Part shown: one piece after another, positions 10,101 through 18,149 of the stretch
Numbering within the stretch: position 1 is the stretch's first letter
Layout of the letters: every line of letters starts with the position of its first letter
Source: CAXXOK01 sp963675655
GTDB lineage: Bacteria; Bacillota; Clostridia; Christensenellales; Aristaeellaceae
NCBI GenBank assembly: GCA_963675655.1
Contig: OY776489.1
Coordinates: forward strand, 1,736,001-1,800,000
Direction: 5' to 3'
Length of the DNA stretch: 64,000 nucleotides
Made by a program: the position numbers and the translations under genes
The notes under the pieces: generated by a model
The model's database searches: none
What the model saw: the letters and a program-made list of their open reading frames with translations, nothing else
Told to the model about the DNA's origin: nothing

Positions 10101-10863
10101 TATCTTTGGAATCGAAATGAAGATGCTTATCCAGCCACTGGTCGATATAAAGAAGGGCTTCCCGGCTGAGTGCCGACAGGGGGTTTTCATACTGCTCTTG
10201 ATTCTCATTCACCCAGGGGACAATGTTTTTTAATGAAGGCATTTGGCCGAGAGAGGCGGAGGGCACTGGAAAATCCAAGCTGCCGTTTTCCAGAAAAGGA
10301 AGGGTAACGGCAGAACTGACAATCGTTAAAAAATGCCAGGTACGGTTTGTGCTCGATGATGCGGTTTCTTCTGCTTCGGGTTTTGTGTTCGGAAATTTCT
10401 TAAGTAGAATGCTTTTTTTCAATTCTGTGCTAAAAACATTGGAACGATCATTTAGATCTGAAAGGCTGACTTGTTGCCACTGCATATCCGGACGGGCAAA
10501 GAACAGCAAGGGCGATAGAATATAGGTAAACAACGTGCCGTACCATTGCTCCTTCATGTTGGCGCGAGACTCGTCATTATTTCCATCCTGAATATGTGCC
10601 AGCATGGAGCGTACACAAATTTCCTGCGCGCATACGTCGGGGATGCTGCCGCGTGCATTGCTGTTTCCGCCCATATCGCTTACGATTTTACGGATATTGT
10701 GGAGCCGCCCATACTGATTATCGACTGGTTGCGCCACAAACTGCCCTGCGTTACTTTCCGGGATACTCAATGATTGTTGAAGATTAATACCAGACAATAA
10801 TGGGATCATATTCGGATTATCATGATTGGGGGGATTCTGATTATTCTTGTTATCGTTTGGCAT
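7147..10863 (-). CDS. Large actin/HSP70-fold ATPase (SrfB-like)
   Basis: A 1238-residue protein. The C-terminal half carries the three ATP motifs of the actin/HSP70/hexokinase fold: phosphate 1 AIDFGTTSTTG near residue 686, phosphate 2 VALDIGGGTSDFSY near 915, and an adenosine motif IHLGGNGAHMYRML near 1090. The arrangement resembles SrfB-type proteins. The first 680 or so residues match nothing I recognise and begin with a low-complexity Asn/Pro-rich tail. There is no signal or membrane helix. AAGGAGG lies nine bases before the ATG. It is the fourth gene of a five-gene minus-strand operon, just after a tubulin-like GTPase, which suggests a cytoskeletal or machine-scaffold role. That role is inference. 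Confidence 0.82.
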   Translation of the reverse strand: MPNDNKNNQNPPNHDNPNMIPLLSGINLQQSLSIPESNAGQFVAQPVDNQYGRLHNIRKIVSDMGGNSNARGSIPDVCAQEICVRSMLAHIQDGNNDESRANMKEQWYGTLFTYILSPLLFFARPDMQWQQVSLSDLNDRSNVFSTELKKSILLKKFPNTKPEAEETASSSTNRTWHFLTIVSSAVTLPFLENGSLDFPVPSASLGQMPSLKNIVPWVNENQEQYENPLSALSREALLYIDQWLDKHLHFDSKDTTPMMTAAYNTVRKDVQARLNELKQKDAFVDVKEHLLQALLMRDLVDTGIVIFQLDNMHSRESFAAAMANAPNDEAPMRNWEEITAAFPYGIMLHNQFVGFLDANKLFWLISPGYLKDSGAYQEMVKMLEKALNNSDILQHYRCKLAMLPTDHFQVSGALRNIFIDELTKNASIQKAILCPTPQKLALYEVALLNPPFEAMSRLCGYRHEDVGIFTPALQEYHGLKDVPFNSNDTYARWSEIRSSQGDGGQSTGNQAFLPLTIISATILRNGEMLMYTPSVILAENAEKNTITATFSISKSDICYQWSRDYAQHEIRGEKDFPLPAIGFWPDSAASEGDASWQGYYTYVSFGEAIESNTSSFALFNPEGDQISTSWASPNQLINPNNSLHFTWQTQLTKQRPSFCMVKRDGINIGCVLFKPPLLFKPYSGNAILAIDFGTTSTTGAVLKDPDDPKSIVVPMFDKSTIHWVLNKTTGLSWSLEQFIADRFNCKSSKTNITSFFTNVARFAAIDGNAPITSTSRMGDALYQDGHIYYYGDSFSSDNKMGNIRYFSLKLTDITNSDPLHHSNTSMFLQQTIETYMLYCRMDGLHVKEVRFAYPLALLGEQQTLIQDQMRKIVENAASKSGNSQCNVLFASESQAITAYFSQMPGYQRSLQAQGVVALDIGGGTSDFSYCRKNTQTTLCSCYSNRLAGHAILGDYIFESKKLTQNDKKGSELDWFYDGCDLIAKKKLEDEQKDIKAFKAALESAKTSAVSRGKTDEDYQFIFILEQFISLHPDLYVDIVRTAPFKDAYTLMMLDLTLLLWFGYLLGTVSLSGSSYTPAQTQETAQPKKKIGIHLGGNGAHMYRMLTKEDFKKINDLVPDCSDTDMVIHINDKRYRKREVAEGLLQDISLIMDVPSQIDTGSNLTPAIMWERFASLCERFTTIFSDHSDRMTSSLNFIQSDPHKHIQEQFLEKVTNLDDLCHFMVDFHDIMLAHLFAQE

Positions 10864-10882
10864 GTTCTTTCCTCCTTGCGGT

Positions 10883-12559
10883 TTAATCGACTGATGTAAA
10901 GGCGCGCTTCAACACTGTGCATACTGCATCCTGCGGGGCGCCCTGGTAAACATCATCTGCAAAAATGGCACCCATCAGCTTATCTGAGTAAGCGTTTTGG
11001 TATGCGGAGCCTTTTACGACTTTAGGCAGTAAAACGCCAAGGCGTTTCTGCGTATCATCCCCCAGCAGATCGATAAAGAATTTATAGGCGTCATCCAAAA
11101 AAGTGGAGGTTTCTTCTTCGGAGGCTGCTGTTTTGTCCCCCTGCGCATAAGACTGCTGGCAGAAGCGAAGCATATGCAGCATGGCGGGTACGGAGAAAAA
11201 TTTTTGATTGTTCAGCGTGCGCAGGGTTGCTTTGCCGTCATCATCCAGAGAGAGCTTGAGCCTTGTTAAGGTTTCTTCCAACTTCTCCTGCGTTAAAATG
11301 TCGGACGAATTTTCACTTTGCATATCGGGAAAGTAGTCGTCCGGCAAAGTGGTGATGATTTGAAAAAACCAATGGATCAGGTAGATTGTGTATTGGGTAA
11401 ACTGATTTAGTTGGGTTTTTGGGCGCTCATGGTTTGGAATATCCTGAAAATAGTACTTAAAAGGGTTGTTTTTTAGTTTTTTGCGGGATGCGTTGTTGAG
11501 CAAGCTGTTCAGGGGCTGATGTATCTCTGCGATAAACAAGCCGACGACCGTCATCAACTTTGCGGCGGATTGCTGCAAGTTGGGTAAAGTTGTGTCTCCC
11601 AACAAAGACCATCCCCAGCCGTCCTGCTTGAGAGAAGCAGTGTAAACATTTTCCTTCTTGGGCTCTGCGCTGGCGTAATAATCTTTTACAGCAAGGCAGG
11701 TGAACCAATCGAAAAAGGTGGTGGGGTTTTTTTGCAAACTGCTGCCGGGCGCGTACTGCTTGAAGTTGGCAGGCTTATAAGAACCGATCAGATAGATTCT
11801 TTCAAACAAATCCAGCTCGACTGTTCGGTCGTTCTGCTGGGTGTGGTATTTCAGCACTTCCTGTTCAATATAGGTGTTGAGTACGGTCTTTACGCGGTCG
11901 TTAAATTCCATACTGTTGGGATCAATGGAGGAACTATTAGGATCTTTTTTGAACTCGAAGCTGGGCAAAATCGCCAGTAACCCCATTGCAATGTCATGGC
12001 CTAACTGTTTGCGCAAATAGGTGCCGATAATAGGGATACAGGATGCACCTGTGCCCCCGTAGCAGGAACCGGCTAATAGAATGCGGTCGGCGCCATTATC
12101 CTTGGCGGCCTGAATAAACTGTTCCAGATCATCGTCGCTACCTGCTTTGCGCGAATCCAAAATCTGTTGCATAAAAAGCACACCTAAATTGGGGTGGCCC
12201 TTAAAGCCGTCTGCAACGGACATTTCCCGTTCGCTCTTAGTGAACAGATGATATCCGAGCAGCGCGCCTTTACCGTCTCCCGCCCCCATGGCGGACAGAT
12301 TATCCGTGGGCATGGAGGGACTCCAGCAATATAGATGAATCTTGGAATGGAATAAGTGATAATCCAGATTCATTTCTTGAATGGATTGGTAACAGGTAAC
12401 TGTGTTTCTGGCACGATCGTAATTTCCGTTGCCGGTATCTACATCCACCATCAGTATATGTAGGTCATCCTTTTCCCATTGCCCCATGGCCGCCATATGG
12501 GTAACGGATTCTAAAACCTTGCTGCCGCTTCCGCCCAGACAAACTAAAAACTGGCTCAT
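10883..12559 (-). CDS. Tubulin/FtsZ-fold GTPase-like protein
   Basis: A 558-residue protein. The N-terminus FLVCLGGSGSKVLES resembles the first nucleotide loop of tubulin/FtsZ proteins, VDVDTGN follows, and the tubulin signature appears near residue 165 as GSCYGGTGASCIP. The signature departs from the usual GGGTG(S/T)G: the first position is Tyr and the last Gly is Ser. It probably belongs to the bacterial Tubulin_2-type group rather than cell-division FtsZ. AAAGGAGG sits nine bases before the chosen ATG, and the gene starts four bases after the upstream membrane-protein gene ends, implying coupled translation. Polymerisation is not shown by sequence. Confidence 0.83.
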   Translation of the reverse strand: MSQFLVCLGGSGSKVLESVTHMAAMGQWEKDDLHILMVDVDTGNGNYDRARNTVTCYQSIQEMNLDYHLFHSKIHLYCWSPSMPTDNLSAMGAGDGKGALLGYHLFTKSEREMSVADGFKGHPNLGVLFMQQILDSRKAGSDDDLEQFIQAAKDNGADRILLAGSCYGGTGASCIPIIGTYLRKQLGHDIAMGLLAILPSFEFKKDPNSSSIDPNSMEFNDRVKTVLNTYIEQEVLKYHTQQNDRTVELDLFERIYLIGSYKPANFKQYAPGSSLQKNPTTFFDWFTCLAVKDYYASAEPKKENVYTASLKQDGWGWSLLGDTTLPNLQQSAAKLMTVVGLFIAEIHQPLNSLLNNASRKKLKNNPFKYYFQDIPNHERPKTQLNQFTQYTIYLIHWFFQIITTLPDDYFPDMQSENSSDILTQEKLEETLTRLKLSLDDDGKATLRTLNNQKFFSVPAMLHMLRFCQQSYAQGDKTAASEEETSTFLDDAYKFFIDLLGDDTQKRLGVLLPKVVKGSAYQNAYSDKLMGAIFADDVYQGAPQDAVCTVLKRAFTSVD

Positions 12560-12563
12560 TGGG

Positions 12564-13424
12564 TCAAACCTCCTTTTCACCGGATAAGGAATAAGTCATG
12601 GAGTATGCTTTATTTCGCCATGAACCAGAAATGGGAAGAGGCGAAGCATTGCGCATGGCGGAGCGAAGCAGGAAGAAGGGAACCATCAGCATGGCGGGGA
12701 GCATTAAATCCACCGGGATGCGCAGCATATAACCGGTTGTACTCACTGGAATTGGAACGATTTTCGTTTGATCGAAAAGATAGGCAAAGATGTTGAAAAT
12801 GAAGGATAATGGCTTTTCCGCGAAAACCCATATCTGATCAATCCACAAGAAACCAAGAGACACGAAAATGGTAAGTGTGAGATATAATAAGGGGGAGTAT
12901 AGATGAGAGGCACCCCATTTTTTAGGTTGAATAATGGATTTAAACAGCAGCGAAAACAGCCAACCCAAACCAGTAACGATAGAAAAAGTGAATAGGATAC
13001 TTTTTCCCAGTTCCCCATACTGTTCGTAACTTGCCAGAATAAAAGTTTTGTCACATTCGTTCACCACAAGCGCAAAATAGCAGCCTAATAAGGCTTTACG
13101 TAGTGTGGTCGCAAAACGAATGTGAGCCATGTAATTCATACGGAGTAAGCTGTGAAGACAGAAAATGATATACATCACAAGGGCGTATATGCCAAGTTTG
13201 AAATAGCTGAACTGTACACGGGCCTGGAACGCCTCCTTTTCCAGCAGCCGGGTTTCTGCTGTGCTTTGCAGCCCAGCGACTATCGGTTCGCCGTTTCGGT
13301 AGGCTATAGGCCAAAACCAATTTGTAAAAAGAAGCACCAGAAAGACATAGATTGCACACATAGCACCGATATACACGAAGGTAGGCCAATACTTTCTTAG
13401 CCATTGCTTGAAGCTGTTACTCAT
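12564..13424 (-). CDS. Polytopic membrane protein of the tubulin/actin-like operon
   Basis: A 286-residue protein with about six hydrophobic helices, the first near residues 14-36 and the last near 255-272, separated by short polar loops. No family is recognised. The ATG has AAGGAGG nine bases upstream and lies 14 bases after the vWA-like gene. Placed between a membrane-anchored vWA-like protein and a tubulin-fold GTPase, it is a good candidate for the membrane docking site of the system. That job is inferred from position only. Confidence 0.8.
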   Translation of the reverse strand: MSNSFKQWLRKYWPTFVYIGAMCAIYVFLVLLFTNWFWPIAYRNGEPIVAGLQSTAETRLLEKEAFQARVQFSYFKLGIYALVMYIIFCLHSLLRMNYMAHIRFATTLRKALLGCYFALVVNECDKTFILASYEQYGELGKSILFTFSIVTGLGWLFSLLFKSIIQPKKWGASHLYSPLLYLTLTIFVSLGFLWIDQIWVFAEKPLSFIFNIFAYLFDQTKIVPIPVSTTGYMLRIPVDLMLPAMLMVPFFLLRSAMRNASPLPISGSWRNKAYSMTYSLSGEKEV

Positions 13425-13437
13425 GCTTCCCGCCTCC

Positions 13438-15102
13438 TTATAAAATATCCAGATCGAGGGTGAGGTAAGCAACGTCAAACACGTTTTCGCTGCTTTGGTT
13501 GGCTTCCACGCGGTGGAAAAAATCCAGCTGCTCCACTAGGTTTACCGTTTGGTCGGCAACGCTGTCGTTTTTAGCTGCGATGGCTTCCTCCAGACGGCTG
13601 AAGGGGCGCGTCCAGCTTTGCTGCCATGTGGTATCCTGTGTGCTTTCCATCTTTGCGTTGTGCTTGCAGTATACGGGGATGGTGACGCGGTAACGCCCGG
13701 TATCACAGGCGGCAACATTGATGGTCAGCAGCAGGGTAACGCCGCTGGAAGTGGGTTTTTGTACCGCACAGGAAAACCAATGGTTGGTATCGTTAAGGGT
13801 TGCCAGATGCAGCCGTGTGTACCGGTTGCCGCGCCCTTCCAGGATCATTCCATCCGAAGCCGGTGTGGTGCCTTCCGGAGGCTCCGGCACCATGTGCTGT
13901 ATTTCCAGGCTGTCGATAAAATAGGTATCCTGCGCGTAGGTATCGGCATAACACGCCGCAGTCGGCGTAATGTGGATAGCCGCGCTGGCGGTTTGCGTAT
14001 CCGCCTGCATGGCTACGTATTCCGGTACGCCAACGCTTTCTAACGGTGAATCCGCGGCGGGACTGAGGCCGCTTACTTGTATAATCGAGGCATCCTCGTC
14101 GTCAATGGCGGTAATCAGCTCATACGGTGCGTTTAGCCAGTAATCGACGCTGTGGCTTTCTACAAATAGGCTGGTATCCTCACGCCTGCCGTCCGCTTTG
14201 GTGATTTCGTCGATCTTATCGATGATTTTTGTCTGACATTCGTCTGCATAAGTGGTCAGCAACGCGTCTCTAAGGGTTTGGCACTGTTCGAGCGTACCGA
14301 CGATAATGGCGTAGAACGGGCGGGGCTGATGGTGAAAATCATAGGAGCTGACTAGTTTATAGGCGTCCTTGTTACTTACGCCGTAGGCGTAATTCGTACC
14401 AAGGTTGGTATAGTTGTACAGTATGCCGGAGTAGGCGCTCTTCATACCCACCACGCTGATACAGTACCCTTCGCTGAAAATACGCTGAAGCGGTGCGGTG
14501 TAGGCTTGTGTGGGCTGGGTAAGGCCATCGGCTTCCATATCGGTAAAAATGATGGACGGTGCGGATAAGTCCAGCGCATTTAATACAGAAGGAAGCGAAT
14601 CAGAGGAACCACCTGCTTCGGGTATGGCTGTGTACTTTGTATCGTCAATCAACGTAGCCCAATTTACAGTTTGTTTGCTGCGCAGTACAGCCCGCGCGGC
14701 ATCGTCCGCGTCGGTGTCAAGGGATGAAAACAGGCTATCGAAGCGGTAATAGCTTACCTGCGCGATGGGATTGACTTCTTTGGCGATGGAAGGCAGCGCA
14801 TAAAGCATCATCTTATAGGATGATGGGACGCACATAGACCGTTTTTCGGAGATAAAACCGCTCATGGATGCGCCCATATCGATCCAAACGGATAAGTCAT
14901 CCGTTGTTGTCTGCGTTTTTTTCGTGATTATGTCGATGGGAAAATAGGCAAAGCTCGGTGATGCCTGGGATACATACAGGTTGGAGGTTTGGTACAGAAT
15001 GAAGGTAACCAAGCTAATTGCAAATGGCAGGATAACCAGTTTCACGAAGGACTGTAGTGTGTTGTTCTTCTTCTTTTTTCCGCTGTTGTTTTTGGCAGTC
15101 AT
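13438..15102 (-). CDS. Membrane-anchored vWA-like protein, first gene of the tubulin/actin-like operon
   Basis: A 554-residue protein: a Lys/Asn-rich cytoplasmic tail, one membrane helix near residues 20-41, then a large domain probably outside the cell. That domain opens with LSVWIDMGASMSGF, which matches the metal-site strand of von Willebrand A domains (DxSxS) with Gly in place of the first Ser. A second vWA-like strand is IIFTDMEADG. The remainder is beta-rich and unrecognised. AAAGGGG lies eight bases before the ATG. It heads the operon, so it may sense or bind a partner outside and relay to the cytoplasmic NTPases. The vWA assignment is moderate. Confidence 0.75.
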   Translation of the reverse strand: MTAKNNSGKKKKNNTLQSFVKLVILPFAISLVTFILYQTSNLYVSQASPSFAYFPIDIITKKTQTTTDDLSVWIDMGASMSGFISEKRSMCVPSSYKMMLYALPSIAKEVNPIAQVSYYRFDSLFSSLDTDADDAARAVLRSKQTVNWATLIDDTKYTAIPEAGGSSDSLPSVLNALDLSAPSIIFTDMEADGLTQPTQAYTAPLQRIFSEGYCISVVGMKSAYSGILYNYTNLGTNYAYGVSNKDAYKLVSSYDFHHQPRPFYAIIVGTLEQCQTLRDALLTTYADECQTKIIDKIDEITKADGRREDTSLFVESHSVDYWLNAPYELITAIDDEDASIIQVSGLSPAADSPLESVGVPEYVAMQADTQTASAAIHITPTAACYADTYAQDTYFIDSLEIQHMVPEPPEGTTPASDGMILEGRGNRYTRLHLATLNDTNHWFSCAVQKPTSSGVTLLLTINVAACDTGRYRVTIPVYCKHNAKMESTQDTTWQQSWTRPFSRLEEAIAAKNDSVADQTVNLVEQLDFFHRVEANQSSENVFDVAYLTLDLDIL

Positions 15103-15315
15103 TTAAGGCACCCCTTTGCTTAGAATGAATGGATAAGAATGATGGCTTATCGTTATGCTGTATGGGTTTCATTTTGGGTACAAAAATAACAGGAGCCGCA
15201 GATTTTTGTTTTGCGACCGGGCACATATGCACAGGCTGGTAGTTGCTGTGATTTGCGAAGGAATGGGTTCTTTCCGGGAGGAAAAAACAAAGAATTATGT
15301 GAATTTACAAATATT

Positions 15316-15344
15316 ACTATACCACAGCAACTACTAAAAGTCAC
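15316..15344 (-). promoter_or_regulatory. Probable promoter of the tubulin/actin-like operon
   Basis: On the minus strand, GTGACT and TATAGT are 17 bases apart, giving a leader of about 200 bases before the vWA-like gene. The surrounding 15103-15525 is AT-rich and non-coding, and no other element was recognised in it. Confidence 0.5.
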
Positions 15345-15525
15345 TAATAAATACCATACATATACACAAATATTTCTGTAATAATACCATAAGTATGATA
15401 ATGACAGTATGTGACAATTCATCATGGCCCAAGGGGCGCAGGACAGCCGTTTTTCCAGAAAAATGGCAGAATAGTATTGCATTTTGCCCCAAGTTCGTGT
15501 ATTATATCAACGTTGCCCCAAAATT

Positions 15526-15601
15526 GCTGTTATAGCTCAGTCGGTAGAGCACATCCTTGGTAAGGATGAGGTCGCCAGTTCGAATCTGGCTAACAGCTCC
15601 A
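15526..15601 (+). tRNA. tRNA-Thr (anticodon GGT)
   Basis: A full cloverleaf. The acceptor stem GCTGTTA pairs with TAACAGC, the D arm contains AGCTCAGTCGGTAGAGC, the anticodon stem CATCC/GGATG encloses the loop TTGGTAA, and the T arm has GTTCGAATC. The CCA end is encoded. It marks the left border of the AT-rich polysaccharide region. Confidence 0.97.
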
Positions 15602-15605
15602 CGTG

Positions 15606-15640
15606 AAACCCGCAATCTGTAAGGGACTGCGGGTTTTTCC
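15606..15640 (+). terminator. Rho-independent terminator of tRNA-Thr
   Basis: AAACCCGCA and TGCGGGTTT form a 9-bp stem followed by a run of T, directly after the tRNA. Confidence 0.85.
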
Positions 15641-15724
15641 TATGCTTTTACAAGTTGAAACCATATACGGTTTCAATAGAAGCTGTCTACTATGCGGGTG
15701 GAGTTAAAGCTTAAGTAAGAACAG

Positions 15725-15780
15725 CAACCTTTCTGCTAAGATGGTGAAGCTAAACCGCTAAACAAGCAGAAAAAAGGTTG
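15725..15780. repeat. Imperfect inverted repeat near IS debris
   Basis: CAACCTTTCTGCT (15725-15737) is complementary to AGCAGAAAAAAGGTTG (15765-15780) apart from three extra A. It is followed by TTTTATGG. It may be the end of a decayed insertion sequence or a terminator. Confidence 0.4.
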
Positions 15781-15858
15781 TTTTATGGCAAAAAGCCTAG
15801 TATAGACAAAATGGGGATGTGCGTATCATATCGTATTCATACCGAAGTATAGGCGTAA

Positions 15859-16085
15859 GTGAACTATGTAACGATATATAGACTGGTGTTTTCAAGACCG
15901 CACATGCCGACTGACAACCTCTGCATCGAATCTTTTAACGGCAGCTTTCGGAAAGCGTACCTAAGCACGAACGGGTTCATGCCCCGGGAGGATGCGAAGG
16001 ATAAGCTGGAAATATGTCGAAATGAATACAATAAGCACTGCCCATGCAGCCTCCTTGTATTCATTTCGCTGCCCGTAATTGTCAG
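15859..16085 (+). pseudogene. IS3-family transposase (orfB) C-terminal fragment
   Basis: The frame reads MPTDNLCIESFNGSFRK..., then GFMPREDAKDKLEICRNEYN. This is the C-terminal part of the DDE integrase core of IS3-type transposases, where the consensus is PTDNAFIESFNGRFR...W...DAR..IE.WR.EYN. The final PHSSL stretch is degraded, and no upstream catalytic domain or orfA is present, so it is a dead remnant. It sits between tRNA-Thr and the polysaccharide cluster. Confidence 0.8.
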
Positions 16086-16179
16086 GAATCATGCAGTCTA
16101 TGAGCCATCATCGACCTCGGCTTTTCTCATTCTTTGTGATATTGTGTGTCGATATAGGGGCACGATGAATTTTTGATGG

Positions 16180-16531
16180 TTTCACTGCACGATGATATCA
16201 AGGATACTTCCAATGAAGCGGATTGAATCTGACAAGAGACAGCAGGTTTGGCGATAGGCAACCTTTCTTAATTGCATCAACTGGGTACGCGTCTATTGGT
16301 GTTGTACATTACCATAACAATGAAACAGACAATGAAAATTGATAAAGGCTATAGAAAAAGCGCTGGACGATGCGAAACAAGCGGGTCGAGATTAAGGGGC
16401 AACAGTATATTGCGCCCCGTTCTACCTGCCGCAGTGTGAATGAAAGCCGACGGTCTTTTTCATTTCCTTACACTGGTCTTTTCTTGCCAAAATGTATTTG
16501 TTCTTTGCTCTTGTGCTGGATCAGTTTATCG
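16180..16531. other. Non-coding stretch upstream of the polysaccharide cluster
   Basis: No gene is supported here. A short stem with a bulge (GGGGCAA ... TTGCGCCCC, near 16396-16420) is the only structure seen. It may belong to the leader or to upstream IS debris. Confidence 0.4.
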
Positions 16532-16562
16532 TTGTGTAGAACCGAGCCAGATATGTTATAAT
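16532..16562 (+). promoter_or_regulatory. Promoter of the polysaccharide cluster
   Basis: An extended -10 element TGTTATAAT with TTGTGT 19 bases upstream, about 60 bases before the first cluster gene. The following GAGGGAG before the ATG at 16623 is the ribosome site. Confidence 0.65.
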
Positions 16563-16622
16563 TAGCATAATGGTAAGTAGATGCGAAAGCAAACATTACT
16601 TATTTGAGGGAGTTATTATCAT

Positions 16623-18053
16623 ATGGCAAATAAGCGAATCTATCAAACATATGAAGACGAGGTAGAGCTTAGACAACTTATCTATAATATCATTATAAAA
16701 AGACACTATATTTATAAATTTGTCATAGCCTTTGCAATGTTGACAGCCTTTATATTTTCGGGCTACTATTTTGTCCAATTACATAATGAGGATTACGTCA
16801 GCAAGGCAAAAAGCGAATATAACATCGATTTGACGGTTTATGAAAATAAAGTGAATGTGCTTCAAACGGATATTGAAAACCTCAGAAACCAACTTAACGA
16901 GCAGGAGTTGTATAATCATAATTCCCTTTTGATGAAGATCAACCCATATGATATGTATGTGGCATCACTAGTTTATTATGTTGACTCCGAATATCAAATT
17001 ATACCGGAAAACACGTATCAGGATATTGACACCAGTAATCGAATTATTAGTTGTTATATATCATATTTAACTGGCGGGGATGCCTACCTTCAGCTGGCTG
17101 GTCCAGATGCTGAACCTGAAAGCACACGGTATATCAAAGAAATCATGCAAGTGGATGCCGAATATTCAACAAACATGATCAAGGTTGTCATTAAAGGGGA
17201 GGATGCCGAAAGCTGCCGGAGTATGATAGCGACTATCAAGGATGGTATGCAGACAACTTACAAGAAGGCAACAGAGCTGATAGGCGATCACAAGCTGCTG
17301 GTTATCAACGAAAATATTTACCCGACGATTGATCTGGACTTAGAGCAACAGCAGAACACAAGCCGTGAATATGTAACAAGTATGAGCGCTATGTTACAGA
17401 CAAATAGTATTGAGCTTAAAACAATAGAAGAGGAAGGCAAACCACAGTGGGTGTATTCCTGGCAAGGAGTAACCAAATCCATTATTAAAAAAGTAATTAT
17501 TGGATCTATCATGGGGTTTGCTGTTGCCGTATTCTTGATTATATTAAAATATCTGCTATCGGATAAAATTCATGGTACAAGCGAATTACAAAAACGCGTC
17601 AACTTAGCAATACTGGGAAGCGTGCCAAGAGACAGTAAAAAGACGAAAGCGCTTGATCGATTGGCATACTATATTGGAAATATACAAATAAAGTCTTCGA
17701 ACCAGGAAAAACGAATCAAAGTGATTGCACAAAGCATACTTACATTTATTAGAACAAAAGATGCCGAACAAAACCAAGTTGCGTTAGTGGGTAGCGTTAG
17801 TATGGAGGACTTGGCTGCTATTGCTGATAAATTTAATCATTATATGGATAGCGCGGAAAAATGTTTTGTTCCGGTAGGCAATCCGATGCTTGATTTATCA
17901 GCGGTTCTAGCAACAGAAGGCATTCATTTTGTGGTGCTTGTTGAAAAACAGGATATATCGACATATTCACAGGTTTATCGTGAATGTGAGCGTATGAATA
18001 ACCTGGGTAAAGAGATTCTAGGCATCGTCCTGTTAGATGTAGATGCATCCTGA
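16623..18053 (+). CDS. Wzz/YveK-type polysaccharide co-polymerase (chain-length determinant)
   Basis: A 476-residue protein with the layout of polysaccharide co-polymerases: a short cytoplasmic start, a membrane helix near residues 30-52, a long extracytoplasmic part with a coiled-coil stretch (VNVLQTDIENLRNQLNEQEL), and a second helix near 290-312. The remaining C-terminal 160 residues are cytoplasmic and resemble the end of fused co-polymerase/tyrosine-kinase proteins, but I see no Walker A motif, so kinase activity is not expected. It would set the length of the polymer made by Wzy. It is the first gene of the AT-rich cluster. Confidence 0.75.
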   Translation: MANKRIYQTYEDEVELRQLIYNIIIKRHYIYKFVIAFAMLTAFIFSGYYFVQLHNEDYVSKAKSEYNIDLTVYENKVNVLQTDIENLRNQLNEQELYNHNSLLMKINPYDMYVASLVYYVDSEYQIIPENTYQDIDTSNRIISCYISYLTGGDAYLQLAGPDAEPESTRYIKEIMQVDAEYSTNMIKVVIKGEDAESCRSMIATIKDGMQTTYKKATELIGDHKLLVINENIYPTIDLDLEQQQNTSREYVTSMSAMLQTNSIELKTIEEEGKPQWVYSWQGVTKSIIKKVIIGSIMGFAVAVFLIILKYLLSDKIHGTSELQKRVNLAILGSVPRDSKKTKALDRLAYYIGNIQIKSSNQEKRIKVIAQSILTFIRTKDAEQNQVALVGSVSMEDLAAIADKFNHYMDSAEKCFVPVGNPMLDLSAVLATEGIHFVVLVEKQDISTYSQVYRECERMNNLGKEILGIVLLDVDAS

Positions 18054-18149
18054 TTATTTTATGCACTTATTTATAAAATATGATATGTTATCTAGAATAA
18101 GGGTTCGTTGTGATTGCGCATGATGAAACAGGATTATTGGAGGCTGCAA

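Noticed and set aside
10883..12559. Calling the tubulin-like protein FtsZ
   Set aside because: Its length, variant signature and operon partners do not match the division gene.
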